NCBI GenBank assembly: GCA_002477565.1
Contig: DLQL01000032.1
Span: 36,628-47,888 of the forward strand
Direction: 5' to 3'
DNA from: Flavobacteriaceae bacterium UBA7433
GTDB taxonomy: Bacteria > Bacteroidota > Bacteroidia > Flavobacteriales > Flavobacteriaceae
Length of the DNA stretch: 11,261 nt
The position numbers and the translations under genes were made by a program. Under the pieces are notes generated by a model. That model made no database searches. It saw nothing but the letters and a program-made list of their open reading frames with translations, and had not been told where the DNA came from. Shown here one piece after another: positions 1-6,871 of this stretch (the first letter of the stretch is position 1; the number at the start of each line of letters is the position of its first letter).

Positions 1-1433
1 GGTTGGATCACGGCTTCGATTCCTGCATTCCCAGCAATTTCGACACAGTCAGGGAATGGAAAGAAGGCGTCACTCGCCATGACAGCTCCTTTCAAATCAA
101 AGTTGAAATTATTGGCTTTGCTGATCGCTTGTTCGAGAGCATCCACACGTGAGGTTTGTCCTGTTCCGCCAGCACAGAGTTGCTTGTTTTTGACCAAAAT
201 AATCGTATTGGATTTTGTGTGTTTGCAAATTTTTGAGGCAAACAAAAGGTCTTCAATTTCTGCTTGGTTGACTTTTCTTTTGGTGACGTTTTTCAAGTCT
301 TCCTCACGGTCGGTCTTGTTGTTCGGTTCTTGAACCAGAACGCCGTTCAAAGCTGTTCGGTAGCTGGTGTTTGGGAATTCAATGTCTTTTTGAATCAAAA
401 GAATCCTGTTTTTCTTTCCTTTTAGCAGTTGCAATGCAGTTGCAGAGTAAGAAGGAGCAATCACGACTTCACAGAACAAACTGTGAATTTCAGTAGCCGT
501 AGCTTCGTCAATTTCTTTATTGGCAATCAACACGCCTCCAAAAGCAGAGGTAGGGTCTCCGGCCAAGGCATCCACATAGGCTTTTGCCAAGGTGTCTCTC
601 TGTGCAAAACCACAAGCATTGTTGTGTTTTAAAATTGCAAATGTGGGCGCTTCTCCTTGAAACTCTCGAATCAAATTGACGGCAGCATCTACGTCCAAAA
701 GATTGTTGAAAGACAATTCTTTTCCGTGTACTTGGTCAAACAACTCCTCAAGGTTTCCGTAGAAAAATCCTTTTTGATGTGGGTTTTCTCCGTAACGCAA
801 TGGCTTTACCTTGTCAAAACTTTGTCTAAAAACAGGTTGGTCATCGTTCAAATAATTGAAGATTGCCGTGTCGTAGTGACTCGAAACAGCGAAGGATTTT
901 GCGGCAAAGGACCTGCGTTCGTCCAAAGTAGTCGCCCCTTTGCTAGCGCTGATGATTTCCAAATAGTCTTCGTACTGTTCACGAGAAGAAATACAAACAA
1001 CATCTTTGAAATTTTTTGCTGCAGCTCTGATGAGCGAAATGCCACCGATGTCTATTTTTTCAATGATTTCTTGTTCAGGAGCAGCACTTGCAACCGTTTT
1101 TTCGAAGGGGTACAAATCGACAATTACGAGGTCTATTTCTGGGATTTCAAATTCTTGCAATTGTGCCTGGTCACTTTCGTTTTCTCGTCGGTTTAAAATT
1201 CCACCAAATACTTTGGGGTGCAGTGTTTTGACACGCCCTCCCAAAATGGAAGGATAGGAGGTTAGATCTTCGACACGAACAACGTCTATGCCCAATTCTT
1301 TGATAAAAGTTTCTGTGCCACCCGTAGTGTAAATCGTGATGTTTAACTCGTCTAACTTCTTTACAATAGGTGCCAAGCCTTCTTTGTGGAAAACCGAAAT
1401 TAAGGCGGATTTTGCTGTTTTGTTCGTGCTCAT
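1..1433 (-). CDS. purH: Bifunctional AICAR formyltransferase / IMP cyclohydrolase, 3' end outside window
   Basis: This enzyme catalyses the last two steps of de novo purine synthesis in the cytoplasm: formylation of AICAR with 10-formyl-tetrahydrofolate, then ring closure to IMP. I translated the minus strand from the ATG at 1433-1431; the frame stays open for 477 codons to the left edge. The N-terminal cyclohydrolase (MGS-like) domain covers about residues 8-150, with TTGGTE at 36-41, GGRVKTLHPKVFGGIL at 65-80 and DLYPFEK at 106-112. The transformylase domain follows, with RYGENPHQ at 213-220, the Lys-His active-site motif KHNNACG at 269-275, DPTSAFGG at 293-300 and DAFFPFPD at 455-462. From memory flavobacterial PurH is about 505-510 residues, so roughly 30 C-terminal residues are missing. 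It is transcribed divergently from the metal module and shows no functional link to it. Identification is near certain. Confidence 0.97.
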   Translation of the reverse strand, partial: MSTNKTAKSALISVFHKEGLAPIVKKLDELNITIYTTGGTETFIKELGIDVVRVEDLTSYPSILGGRVKTLHPKVFGGILNRRENESDQAQLQEFEIPEIDLVIVDLYPFEKTVASAAPEQEIIEKIDIGGISLIRAAAKNFKDVVCISSREQYEDYLEIISASKGATTLDERRSFAAKSFAVSSHYDTAIFNYLNDDQPVFRQSFDKVKPLRYGENPHQKGFFYGNLEELFDQVHGKELSFNNLLDVDAAVNLIREFQGEAPTFAILKHNNACGFAQRDTLAKAYVDALAGDPTSAFGGVLIANKEIDEATATEIHSLFCEVVIAPSYSATALQLLKGKKNRILLIQKDIEFPNTSYRTALNGVLVQEPNNKTDREEDLKNVTKRKVNQAEIEDLLFASKICKHTKSNTIILVKNKQLCAGGTGQTSRVDALEQAISKANNFNFDLKGAVMASDAFFPFPDCVEIAGNAGIEAVIQ

Positions 1434-1456
1434 TTTAGGGAGTGTAAAATTTTCAG

Positions 1457-1487
1457 CGAAGTTAGTAATTATGCGAGGGTTTTACAA
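1457..1487 (-). promoter_or_regulatory. Candidate purH promoter (Bacteroidota type)
   Basis: On the minus strand there is a TTG (1487-1485), a 20-base spacer, then TAACTTCG (1464-1457). This matches the Bacteroidota housekeeping consensus TTG-N19-21-TAnnTTTG with one mismatch in the -7 element. A start a few bases downstream would give a leader of about 20 bases before the purH ATG at 1433. Spacing and position fit well, but these motifs are short and AT-rich, so confidence is moderate. Confidence 0.4.
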
Positions 1488-1523
1488 CTATATTTTCGAT
1501 TAGATATTGGCTTTGTTCTGTCC

Positions 1524-1531
1524 TAGATTTG
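1524..1531 (+). promoter_or_regulatory. Candidate -7 element (TAGATTTG), distal
   Basis: This is an exact match to the Bacteroidota -7 consensus TAnnTTTG, on the strand of the metal module. A start just downstream would give a leader of about 75-80 bases. I see no TTG at the usual 17-23 base distance upstream, so the -33 half is missing or degenerate. It is one of two exact -7 matches in this intergenic region. Confidence 0.3.
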
Positions 1532-1542
1532 TTGAAGTAAAA

Positions 1543-1652
1543 AAGGAAAAGACACCTTGTTTTTTTAACAGAATAATTAGATCAAAACTCATTCAATTGC
1601 ACTAAATTTGTTTTATGAAACTTTTTGCATTCAAAACAGGTGTCTTTTTTTT
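1543..1652 (+). repeat. Long-range inverted repeat around the start codon of the gene at 1615
   Basis: Bases 1547-1557 (AAAAGACACCT) are the exact reverse complement of 1638-1648 (AGGTGTCTTTT). Pairing can extend to 1543-1546 with 1649-1652 if two G-U pairs are allowed, giving about 15 pairs. The arms enclose about 80 bases that include the ATG at 1615; the right arm lies in codons 8-13. In a transcript starting at the distal -7 element this would hold the start region inside a large loop. It may be chance in AT-rich DNA. Confidence 0.35.
1603..1610 (+). promoter_or_regulatory. Candidate -7 element (TAAATTTG), proximal
   Basis: This is an exact TAnnTTTG match ending four bases before the ATG at 1615. 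If it is used, the transcript would begin at or within a few bases of the start codon, giving a leaderless or nearly leaderless mRNA. No clear TTG lies at the expected -33 distance (about 1577-1586), which lowers confidence. Confidence 0.3.
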
Positions 1653-2040
1653 AGCATTGCTACTGCTATTTTCGAGTACTTCTTTCTCTGTCAGCAAGCA
1701 TTTGTGTGGAGGTGAAGTTGTTTCGGTTTCTTATTACCTCGCTGCAGAGGGATGTGGAATGGAGCCTCAAAAAGACATGTGTCCTGCCGATCTGCAAATT
1801 TCTCATCTATCAAAAACATCCTGTTGTGGTGAAGAGACAATGGTCTTTCAAGGATCAGATTTTTTGGAAAAAACGACCAAAATAACTCCCTCAAAGTTGG
1901 GGCAGTTTTTTGCGGTGTTTCCGGGCACAGAACTTTCTGCTCTCTTGGCAGCAGCCGCAAACTCCTACCAAGCTTCTGTTTACAAGCCCCCTCCTCTTTT
2001 TACAGAGCGAATTGTCCTCTATGAATCTTTTTTAATTTGA
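1615..2040 (+). CDS. Small exported Cys-rich protein, HYC_CC_PP-like family
   Basis: The product has 141 residues and no known reaction. Residues 1-25 form a basic start and a strongly hydrophobic stretch that looks like a signal peptide or N-terminal anchor, so it probably acts in the periplasm or envelope. The rest matches what I know as the Bacteroidota HYC_CC_PP family: H29-L-C31 in place of HYC, followed by GG; C47; C56; the adjacent pair C70-C71 followed by GEE; and K124-PPP-L near the C-terminus. The name describes motifs, not a function. In Bacteroidota, members often sit beside a TonB-dependent receptor and an HMA protein, as here, so a role in metal binding or delivery to the receptor is a reasonable inference. 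No other in-frame Met occurs before residue 49, which supports the start at 1615. The receptor gene follows after 124 bases. Confidence 0.8.
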   Translation: MKLFAFKTGVFFLALLLLFSSTSFSVSKHLCGGEVVSVSYYLAAEGCGMEPQKDMCPADLQISHLSKTSCCGEETMVFQGSDFLEKTTKITPSKLGQFFAVFPGTELSALLAAAANSYQASVYKPPPLFTERIVLYESFLI

Positions 2041-2164
2041 TTTTATTTATTTTTAAGTAGTAGGCTCGCTGTGGAACCCGATACAGCTTTGCAAATTACA
2101 CCTGCATCGCTTTTGGAATTCCCTTGCGAATTTTAATTTTTTGAGAATAAATAAAATAGAACAC
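2041..2164 (+). other. Intergenic region between the HYC_CC_PP-like gene and the receptor gene
   Basis: This AT-rich spacer has no TAnnTTTG match on the plus strand, so the receptor is probably co-transcribed with the gene before it. One weak hairpin is possible: GCTGT at 2068-2072 with ACAGC at 2083-2087, extendable by one G-U pair, with an 8-base loop. It lacks a following T-run, so I do not call it a terminator. A processing or attenuation site is possible but unsupported. Confidence 0.4.
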
Positions 2165-4423
2165 ATGAAAAAAAGCACCTTATTTTTGTTGTTTTTCACC
2201 ATTTCATGGGGCTGTATTTCACAAGAACAGCTCAAAGGCATGGTCATGGTGAAAACAACAGAAGACAGCACAAAAGGTTTGGCAGGCGCTTCCGTTTATT
2301 GGATGGGAACATCCCTTGGGGGAACCACCAATGCCGAAGGTTGGTTTGAAATACCAAGCTCCTCCAAGACAAATAAGTTGGTCATCAGTTACATAGGTTA
2401 CCAAACAGACACGCTACAAATAGTGGGTACACAGGAGTTGCACCATCGATTGAAGGAACTTGGCACGTTGGAGGAAGTTGTGGTCAGAGCAAAGAAAAAA
2501 GCGACGGCGGTTGCTTTTTTAGGCGCTACCAATAGCCTTGTCATGCACGAACAAGAGCTCTTAAAAGCCGCTTGTTGCAATCTTTCTGAAAGTTTTGAAA
2601 CCAACCCGTCGATTGACGTAAATTTCTCTGACGCTTTGACAGGAACAAAGCAAATCCAAATGCTCGGACTGAACAGCCCGTATTTATTGGTAACTCAAGA
2701 AAATATCCCATCCATTCGAGGGGCCTCTCAGGCCTATGGGATGAGTTTTATTCCTGGGACTTGGATCCAAAGCATTCAAGTGACAAAGGGAGTCGGCTGC
2801 GTTACAAATGGCTTTGAGAGCATCTCAGGCCAAATAAATACAGAGTTGAAGAAACCGCGAACAGACGACAAGTTCTTTTTGAACTTCTATACTTCAGGCA
2901 CCGGAAGACGAGAGGTGAATACACACCTTACAAAAAAACTATCCAAAACATGGAACACAGGACTGTACCTTCACGGAAACAAACGCTCTGCAAAAATAGA
3001 TCGAAATCAAGATTTGTTTTTAGACCTGCCTTTGAGCGAACAAGTCACACTGATGAACCGTTGGCAATACACAAATCCAGCATCGGGATGGATCAGTTTT
3101 ATCGATCTGAAATACCTCAAAGATGCAAAGCAAATGGGCGCAGTGAATTTCAATCCGAAGTCAGATCGATTTACGACCGACGCATACGGTTCTGAAAATG
3201 ATACAGAGCGTTTTGAAACCGCCGCAAAATTGGGCTATATCTTCAAAGAAAAACCCTATCAAAGTTTTGGCGTGCAAACCGCCTTTAGTCGCCACCAACA
3301 AGATTCTTATTATGGATTCAACGTGTACGACATCGTCCATAAAAGCGGCTACGTGAACACTGTTTTTCAATCCATTTTGGGAAATACCCAACACCAATTC
3401 AAAACAGGGGTGAATTTTAACTACGACGACTATGTAGAGAAGGTCAAAACGTACAATAACAATCCTACAGATTACAAGCGAACAGAACGTTCTGTGGGGG
3501 CTTTTTTTGAATACACTTACGACAATTTGGAAGCGGTTACCTTGGTCGCAGGTTTGCGAATCGACGCGCACAACCTCTTGGGGGTTTTTGCAACTCCTCG
3601 ACTGCATGTACGTTACGAACCTTGGAAAAATGGAGTCTTCAAAGCGTCTGTAGGTAGTGGGAGAAGAGCTGCCTCAATTTTTGCAGAAAACCAACAGGTA
3701 TTTGCCTCATCTCGTTCCATGCAACTAGAAGCAACAGGAGGAAAAATTTACGGTTTGGATCCTGAAAAAGCGTGGAATTACGGCTTGAGTTATTTGCATC
3801 GATTTTTGTTGCGGGAAAGAACAGGAACCCTTGCTTTTGATTTGTACAGAACTGATTTTCAAAATCAAGTTCTTGCCGACTACGACCATTCCCCCCAAGA
3901 AGTAAGGGTGTACAATAGTTCTGAAAATTCTAGAGCTGTTTCGCTTCAAGTGGAACTCAATTTTGAATTGATTGCGGGGATGGAATTTCGAACGGCCTAC
4001 AAGCATTTCGATGTGGAGCAGCCTTTCAAAGGAGGAAGCATTCAAAAGGCCTTGCAAGCCCAAGACCGCTTTTTTGCAAATATGAGTTACAAAACAACGG
4101 CAAGCAAACGAGCTTCTTTGTGGAAATGGGATGCCACCTACAATTGGCTAGGGAGTCAAAGAATCCCGAGTACGGCTTCAAACCCTGAGAGTTATAAGAT
4201 GCCAAATAAGTCGAAACCCTATGCGTTGGTGTCTGCCCAAGTCACACATGTGTTTTCTCCAAAATTAGAGCTCTATGTAGGAGGAGAGAACTTGACAAAT
4301 AAAACACAGAAGAATCCGATACTTGGAGTTGCCGATCCTTTTGGTCCTTATTTTGATACCACCCTAGTATATGCACCTATCGTGGGAAGCATGTTTTACG
4401 GAGGACTTCGTTATAAAATTTAA
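2165..4423 (+). CDS. TonB-dependent outer-membrane receptor with Cys-Cys plug, probably for metal
   Basis: The product (752 residues) is an outer-membrane beta-barrel energised by TonB. A TTG at 2141 would add eight residues, but ATG 2165 begins a good signal peptide (MKKSTLFLLFFTISWGCIS), so I chose 2165. Residues about 23-100 are a carboxypeptidase-regulatory-like beta domain (LAGASVYW, GGTTNAEGWFEI, VISYIGYQ). LEEVVVRA at 102-109 may serve as the TonB box. The plug spans about 120-230, including AACCNLSESFETNPSIDV at 135-152 and NGFESISGQIN at 215-225. The barrel runs from about 235 to the end. The mature protein has only three cysteines, C137, C138 and C212, all in the plug. Automated annotation might call it a siderophore or cobalamin receptor. 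The CCNLSESFETN plug together with neighbouring Cys proteins instead suggests a soft metal such as copper. The HMA gene starts 11 bases downstream, so the two are very likely one operon. Confidence 0.92.
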   Translation: MKKSTLFLLFFTISWGCISQEQLKGMVMVKTTEDSTKGLAGASVYWMGTSLGGTTNAEGWFEIPSSSKTNKLVISYIGYQTDTLQIVGTQELHHRLKELGTLEEVVVRAKKKATAVAFLGATNSLVMHEQELLKAACCNLSESFETNPSIDVNFSDALTGTKQIQMLGLNSPYLLVTQENIPSIRGASQAYGMSFIPGTWIQSIQVTKGVGCVTNGFESISGQINTELKKPRTDDKFFLNFYTSGTGRREVNTHLTKKLSKTWNTGLYLHGNKRSAKIDRNQDLFLDLPLSEQVTLMNRWQYTNPASGWISFIDLKYLKDAKQMGAVNFNPKSDRFTTDAYGSENDTERFETAAKLGYIFKEKPYQSFGVQTAFSRHQQDSYYGFNVYDIVHKSGYVNTVFQSILGNTQHQFKTGVNFNYDDYVEKVKTYNNNPTDYKRTERSVGAFFEYTYDNLEAVTLVAGLRIDAHNLLGVFATPRLHVRYEPWKNGVFKASVGSGRRAASIFAENQQVFASSRSMQLEATGGKIYGLDPEKAWNYGLSYLHRFLLRERTGTLAFDLYRTDFQNQVLADYDHSPQEVRVYNSSENSRAVSLQVELNFELIAGMEFRTAYKHFDVEQPFKGGSIQKALQAQDRFFANMSYKTTASKRASLWKWDATYNWLGSQRIPSTASNPESYKMPNKSKPYALVSAQVTHVFSPKLELYVGGENLTNKTQKNPILGVADPFGPYFDTTLVYAPIVGSMFYGGLRYKI

Positions 4424-4434
4424 AAACAAATGAA

Positions 4435-4776
4435 ATGAAAACAAAAATCCTTATCTGTCTCTTGTTTTTTGCTTTGACAATGCAAGCACAATCCCAAGAA
4501 AAAAAATCAAAAAGTGAGCAGTGGCTCGTTTTGGTAAATGGAAATTGTGAGATGTGCAAAGCGCGCATTGAAAAAGCAGCCTTGCAAACAAAAGGGGTAA
4601 AGTATGCCTCTTGGGACATGCATTCCAAAACATTGAAATTGATTTTCAATTCCTACAAAACGTCTAAAGATACTTTGGCAAAGTCTATTTTGGCAGTGGG
4701 GCACGATGTAGATACCTTAAAAGCTGCTGAGGAGCAATATGAAAACCTGCACTTTTGTTGTCAATACAGGGAATAA
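4435..4776 (+). CDS. Periplasmic heavy-metal-associated (HMA) protein with C-terminal Cys-Cys
   Basis: This is a small (113 residues) putative metallochaperone. Residues 1-18 are a signal peptide ending near MQAQSQ, so it should act in the periplasm. Residues about 28-95 are an HMA-like ferredoxin fold with the metal-binding motif GNCEMC (C38 and C41). The following KARIEKAAL helix, KGVKYASWD strand and LAVGHDVDT segment are typical of HMA domains. A second possible site is the C-terminal C108-C109 in HFCCQYRE. HMA domains bind soft ions such as Cu(I), Zn or Cd; which one cannot be told here, and copper is my inference. The gene starts 11 bases after the receptor stop. An ATG at 4430 is in another frame and meets stop quickly, so 4435 is the start. 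The stop codon abuts the terminator palindrome at 4777. Confidence 0.9.
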   Translation: MKTKILICLLFFALTMQAQSQEKKSKSEQWLVLVNGNCEMCKARIEKAALQTKGVKYASWDMHSKTLKLIFNSYKTSKDTLAKSILAVGHDVDTLKAAEEQYENLHFCCQYRE

Positions 4777-4812
4777 AAAACGGGCCATTTGAAATTTCAA
4801 ATGGCCCGTTTT
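4777..4812. terminator. Bidirectional intrinsic terminator between convergent genes
   Basis: These 36 bases are a perfect palindrome: AAAACGGGCCATTTG on the left, a centre of AAATTT, and the exact complement on the right. The GC-rich core is CGGGCC/GGCCCG. On the minus strand the stem is followed by a run of six T, serving groEL; on the plus strand it is followed by four T, serving the HMA gene. It begins immediately after the HMA stop codon and lies 16 bases past the groEL stop. Confidence 0.93.
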
Positions 4813-4828
4813 GGAAATCCTTTTTTGT

Positions 4829-6469
4829 TTACATCATGCCTGGCATGCCAGCACCACCCATTGGAGGGTGTGCGTGGTCTCCACCGCCTTCTGTTTTGAT
4901 TTCAGAAAGGGTGCAAGCCGTCGTCAAGATCATCCCTGCTACGGAGGCAGCATTTTCTAAGGCGATGCGCGTTACTTTTGTTGGGTCGATGATTCCAGCT
5001 GCGAGCATCTGAACATAGTCCCCTGTTTTGGCGTTGTAGCCGTAATCTCCTTTTCCTTCAAGAACTTTGGAAACCACTACGGAACCTTCTCCACCTGCAT
5101 TTTCAACAATTTGGCGCAAAGGCTCTTCAATCGCTCTGTCCAAGATATTTACACCGGTTTGTTCGTCGGCATTTTCAATCGCAACAGCTTCGAGTGTGTT
5201 TTTGGCTCTTGCCAATGCCACACCTCCACCAGCGACAATTCCTTCTTCAACAGCTGCTCTTGTAGCGTGCAATGCATCGTCTACACGGTCTTTCTTTTCT
5301 TTCATTTCGATTTCACTCGCAGCTCCTACGTACAAAACGGCCACTCCACCTGCCAATTTAGCAAGTCGTTCTTGGAGTTTTTCCTTGTCATAATCGGAAG
5401 TGGTGTTTTCGATTTGAGATTTTATTTGTGCCACTCTTGTGTTGATGGCATCCGATTCACCAGCCCCGTTGACTACAGTCGTGTTGTCTTTGTCGATGGT
5501 TACGCGCTCTGCTGTTCCCAACATCTCTATGGTAGTGTTTTCTAGGGTCAGTCCTCTTTCTTCAGATACGACTGTTCCGCCAGTTAGGATGGCGATGTCT
5601 TCCAACATGGCTTTTCTTCGGTCTCCAAATCCAGGTGCTTTGACGGCAGCAATTTTAAGTGCCCCACGCAGTTTGTTCATGACCAAGGTTGCCAAAGCTT
5701 CTCCATCCACATCTTCTGCAATGATCAACAATGGTTTTCCAGACTGAGAAATGGGTTCCAATACAGGCAACAATTCTTTTAAAGAAGAAATTTTCTTTTC
5801 AAACAACAAGATGTAAGGGTTTTCTAAGTCTACCAACATTTTTTCTGTATTTGTTACAAAGTAAGGTGACAAATATCCTCTGTCAAATTGCATTCCTTCT
5901 ACGATGTCTACATAGGTGTCTCTTCCTTTGGCTTCTTCAACGGTAATCACGCCTTCTTTTCCTACTTTTTCGAAAGCCTCGGCGATCAAGTCTCCGATTG
6001 TTTCGTCGTTGTTGGCAGAAATGGAAGCTACTTGTTTGATTTTGTCGGATTTGTTTCCAACCACTTCAGATTGTTTTTGCAAGTCGGTCACAATAGAAGT
6101 GACCGCTTTGTCGATTCCTTTTTTCAAATCCAAAGGATTTGCGCCAGCAGCGACATTTTTCAGGCCTTCTTTTACAATCGCCTGAGCCAATACAGTGGCT
6201 GTGGTTGTTCCGTCTCCTGCGAGGTCATTGGTTTTAGAGGCAACCTCTTTTACCATTTGTGCGCCCATGTTCTCGATCGGATCTTCTAGTTCAATTTCTT
6301 TGGCCACAGTCACACCATCTTTTGTGATGGAAGGACCTCCAAATGATTTTTCAATCACGACATTTCTTCCCTTGGGGCCCAAGGTTACTTTTACGGCGTT
6401 TGCCAAAGCATCCACACCGCGTTTCAATCCGTCACGTGCTTCAATATCAAATTTTATTTCTTTTGCCAT
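4829..6469 (-). CDS. groL: Chaperonin GroEL (Hsp60)
   Basis: GroEL is the large ATP-dependent chaperonin subunit. It forms a double seven-membered ring that folds proteins in the cytoplasm together with GroES. The product has 546 residues, the usual length. Visible signatures include the N-terminal MAKEIKFDIEARDGLKRGVD segment, LGPKGRNVVIE at 30-40, the ATP-binding DGTTTATVLAQ starting at D86, and APGFGDRRKAMLEDIA in the apical domain. Further on are AAVEEGIVAGGGVAL, the Fis-like hinge-side motif NAGGEGSVV, and a C-terminal GGM-type tail (PPMGGAGMPGMM). groES lies 82 bases upstream on the same strand and the two are surely one operon. The gene ends before the shared palindromic terminator. 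Nothing appears broken or unusual. Confidence 0.99.
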   Translation of the reverse strand: MAKEIKFDIEARDGLKRGVDALANAVKVTLGPKGRNVVIEKSFGGPSITKDGVTVAKEIELEDPIENMGAQMVKEVASKTNDLAGDGTTTATVLAQAIVKEGLKNVAAGANPLDLKKGIDKAVTSIVTDLQKQSEVVGNKSDKIKQVASISANNDETIGDLIAEAFEKVGKEGVITVEEAKGRDTYVDIVEGMQFDRGYLSPYFVTNTEKMLVDLENPYILLFEKKISSLKELLPVLEPISQSGKPLLIIAEDVDGEALATLVMNKLRGALKIAAVKAPGFGDRRKAMLEDIAILTGGTVVSEERGLTLENTTIEMLGTAERVTIDKDNTTVVNGAGESDAINTRVAQIKSQIENTTSDYDKEKLQERLAKLAGGVAVLYVGAASEIEMKEKKDRVDDALHATRAAVEEGIVAGGGVALARAKNTLEAVAIENADEQTGVNILDRAIEEPLRQIVENAGGEGSVVVSKVLEGKGDYGYNAKTGDYVQMLAAGIIDPTKVTRIALENAASVAGMILTTACTLSEIKTEGGGDHAHPPMGGAGMPGMM

Positions 6470-6551
6470 TTTTATGATTTTTTACAAAGACCCTTTTTGT
6501 TATGGAATAGAGTCTGGTGGTTAGAATTGTATCAGGTTGTTTTTTTTGAGA

Positions 6552-6830
6552 TCAAACGATTGCGAAAATATCGCTCTCTCTCATGATGAGGTAGTCGGTT
6601 CCTTCTAATTTGAGTTCCGTACCCGCGTATTTTCCGTACAATACGGTATCGCCTACTTTTACTGTCATTTGAACTTCTTTGGTGCCGTTTCCAACAGCTA
6701 TTACAGTCCCTTTTGAAGGCTTTTCCTTCGCAGAATCTGGAATGATTAGTCCTGAGGCTGTGGTCGTTTCTGCAGCCAAAGGCGCAATTAAAACTCTGTC
6801 TGCTAGGGGTTTTATTTTTGGATTGCTCAT
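6552..6830 (-). CDS. groS: Co-chaperonin GroES (Hsp10)
   Basis: GroES is the seven-membered lid that closes the GroEL cavity. The product has 92 residues, within the family range of about 91-100. It shows the conserved PLADRVLI at 8-15, the mobile loop with hydrophobic GLIIPDSAKEKP at about 27-38 that contacts GroEL, GTVIAVGNG, VGDTVLYGKYAGTE, and the C-terminal YLIMRESDIFAI. It is the first gene of the groES-groEL pair. The promoter must lie in the 146 bases between its start and the secG stop. I see no CIRCE-type operator (TTAGCACTC-N9-GAGTGCTAA) there, so HrcA control is not supported. Confidence 0.99.
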   Translation of the reverse strand: MSNPKIKPLADRVLIAPLAAETTTASGLIIPDSAKEKPSKGTVIAVGNGTKEVQMTVKVGDTVLYGKYAGTELKLEGTDYLIMRESDIFAIV

Positions 6831-6871
6831 TGTGGTAATTGTTTTTTTAATTAGTAATTCATTCTACAGAT

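Noticed and set aside
657..1257. Open frames on the plus strand opposite purH
   Set aside because: They are antisense shadows of purH, with no recognisable domains; the minus-strand PurH reading is continuous and full of conserved motifs.
2068..2087. Hairpin GCTGT/ACAGC between the first two metal-module genes
   Set aside because: The stem is only 5-6 bp and no T-run follows, so it is not supported as a terminator or regulatory structure.
2113..2130. TTGG...TTGCG upstream of the receptor, looking like a sigma-54 promoter
   Set aside because: The GG and GC are 9 bases apart, not 10, and the CA after GG is missing. Sigma-54 promoters are strict about this spacing.
2141..2164. TTG start that would extend the receptor by eight residues
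   Set aside because: The extension (MRINKIEH) precedes a complete signal peptide beginning at ATG 2165; the shorter form fits exported receptors better.
4840..4851. 12-bp palindrome CTGGCATGCCAG
   Set aside because: It lies inside the groEL coding sequence for the C-terminal GMPGM tail, so it is explained by the protein sequence.
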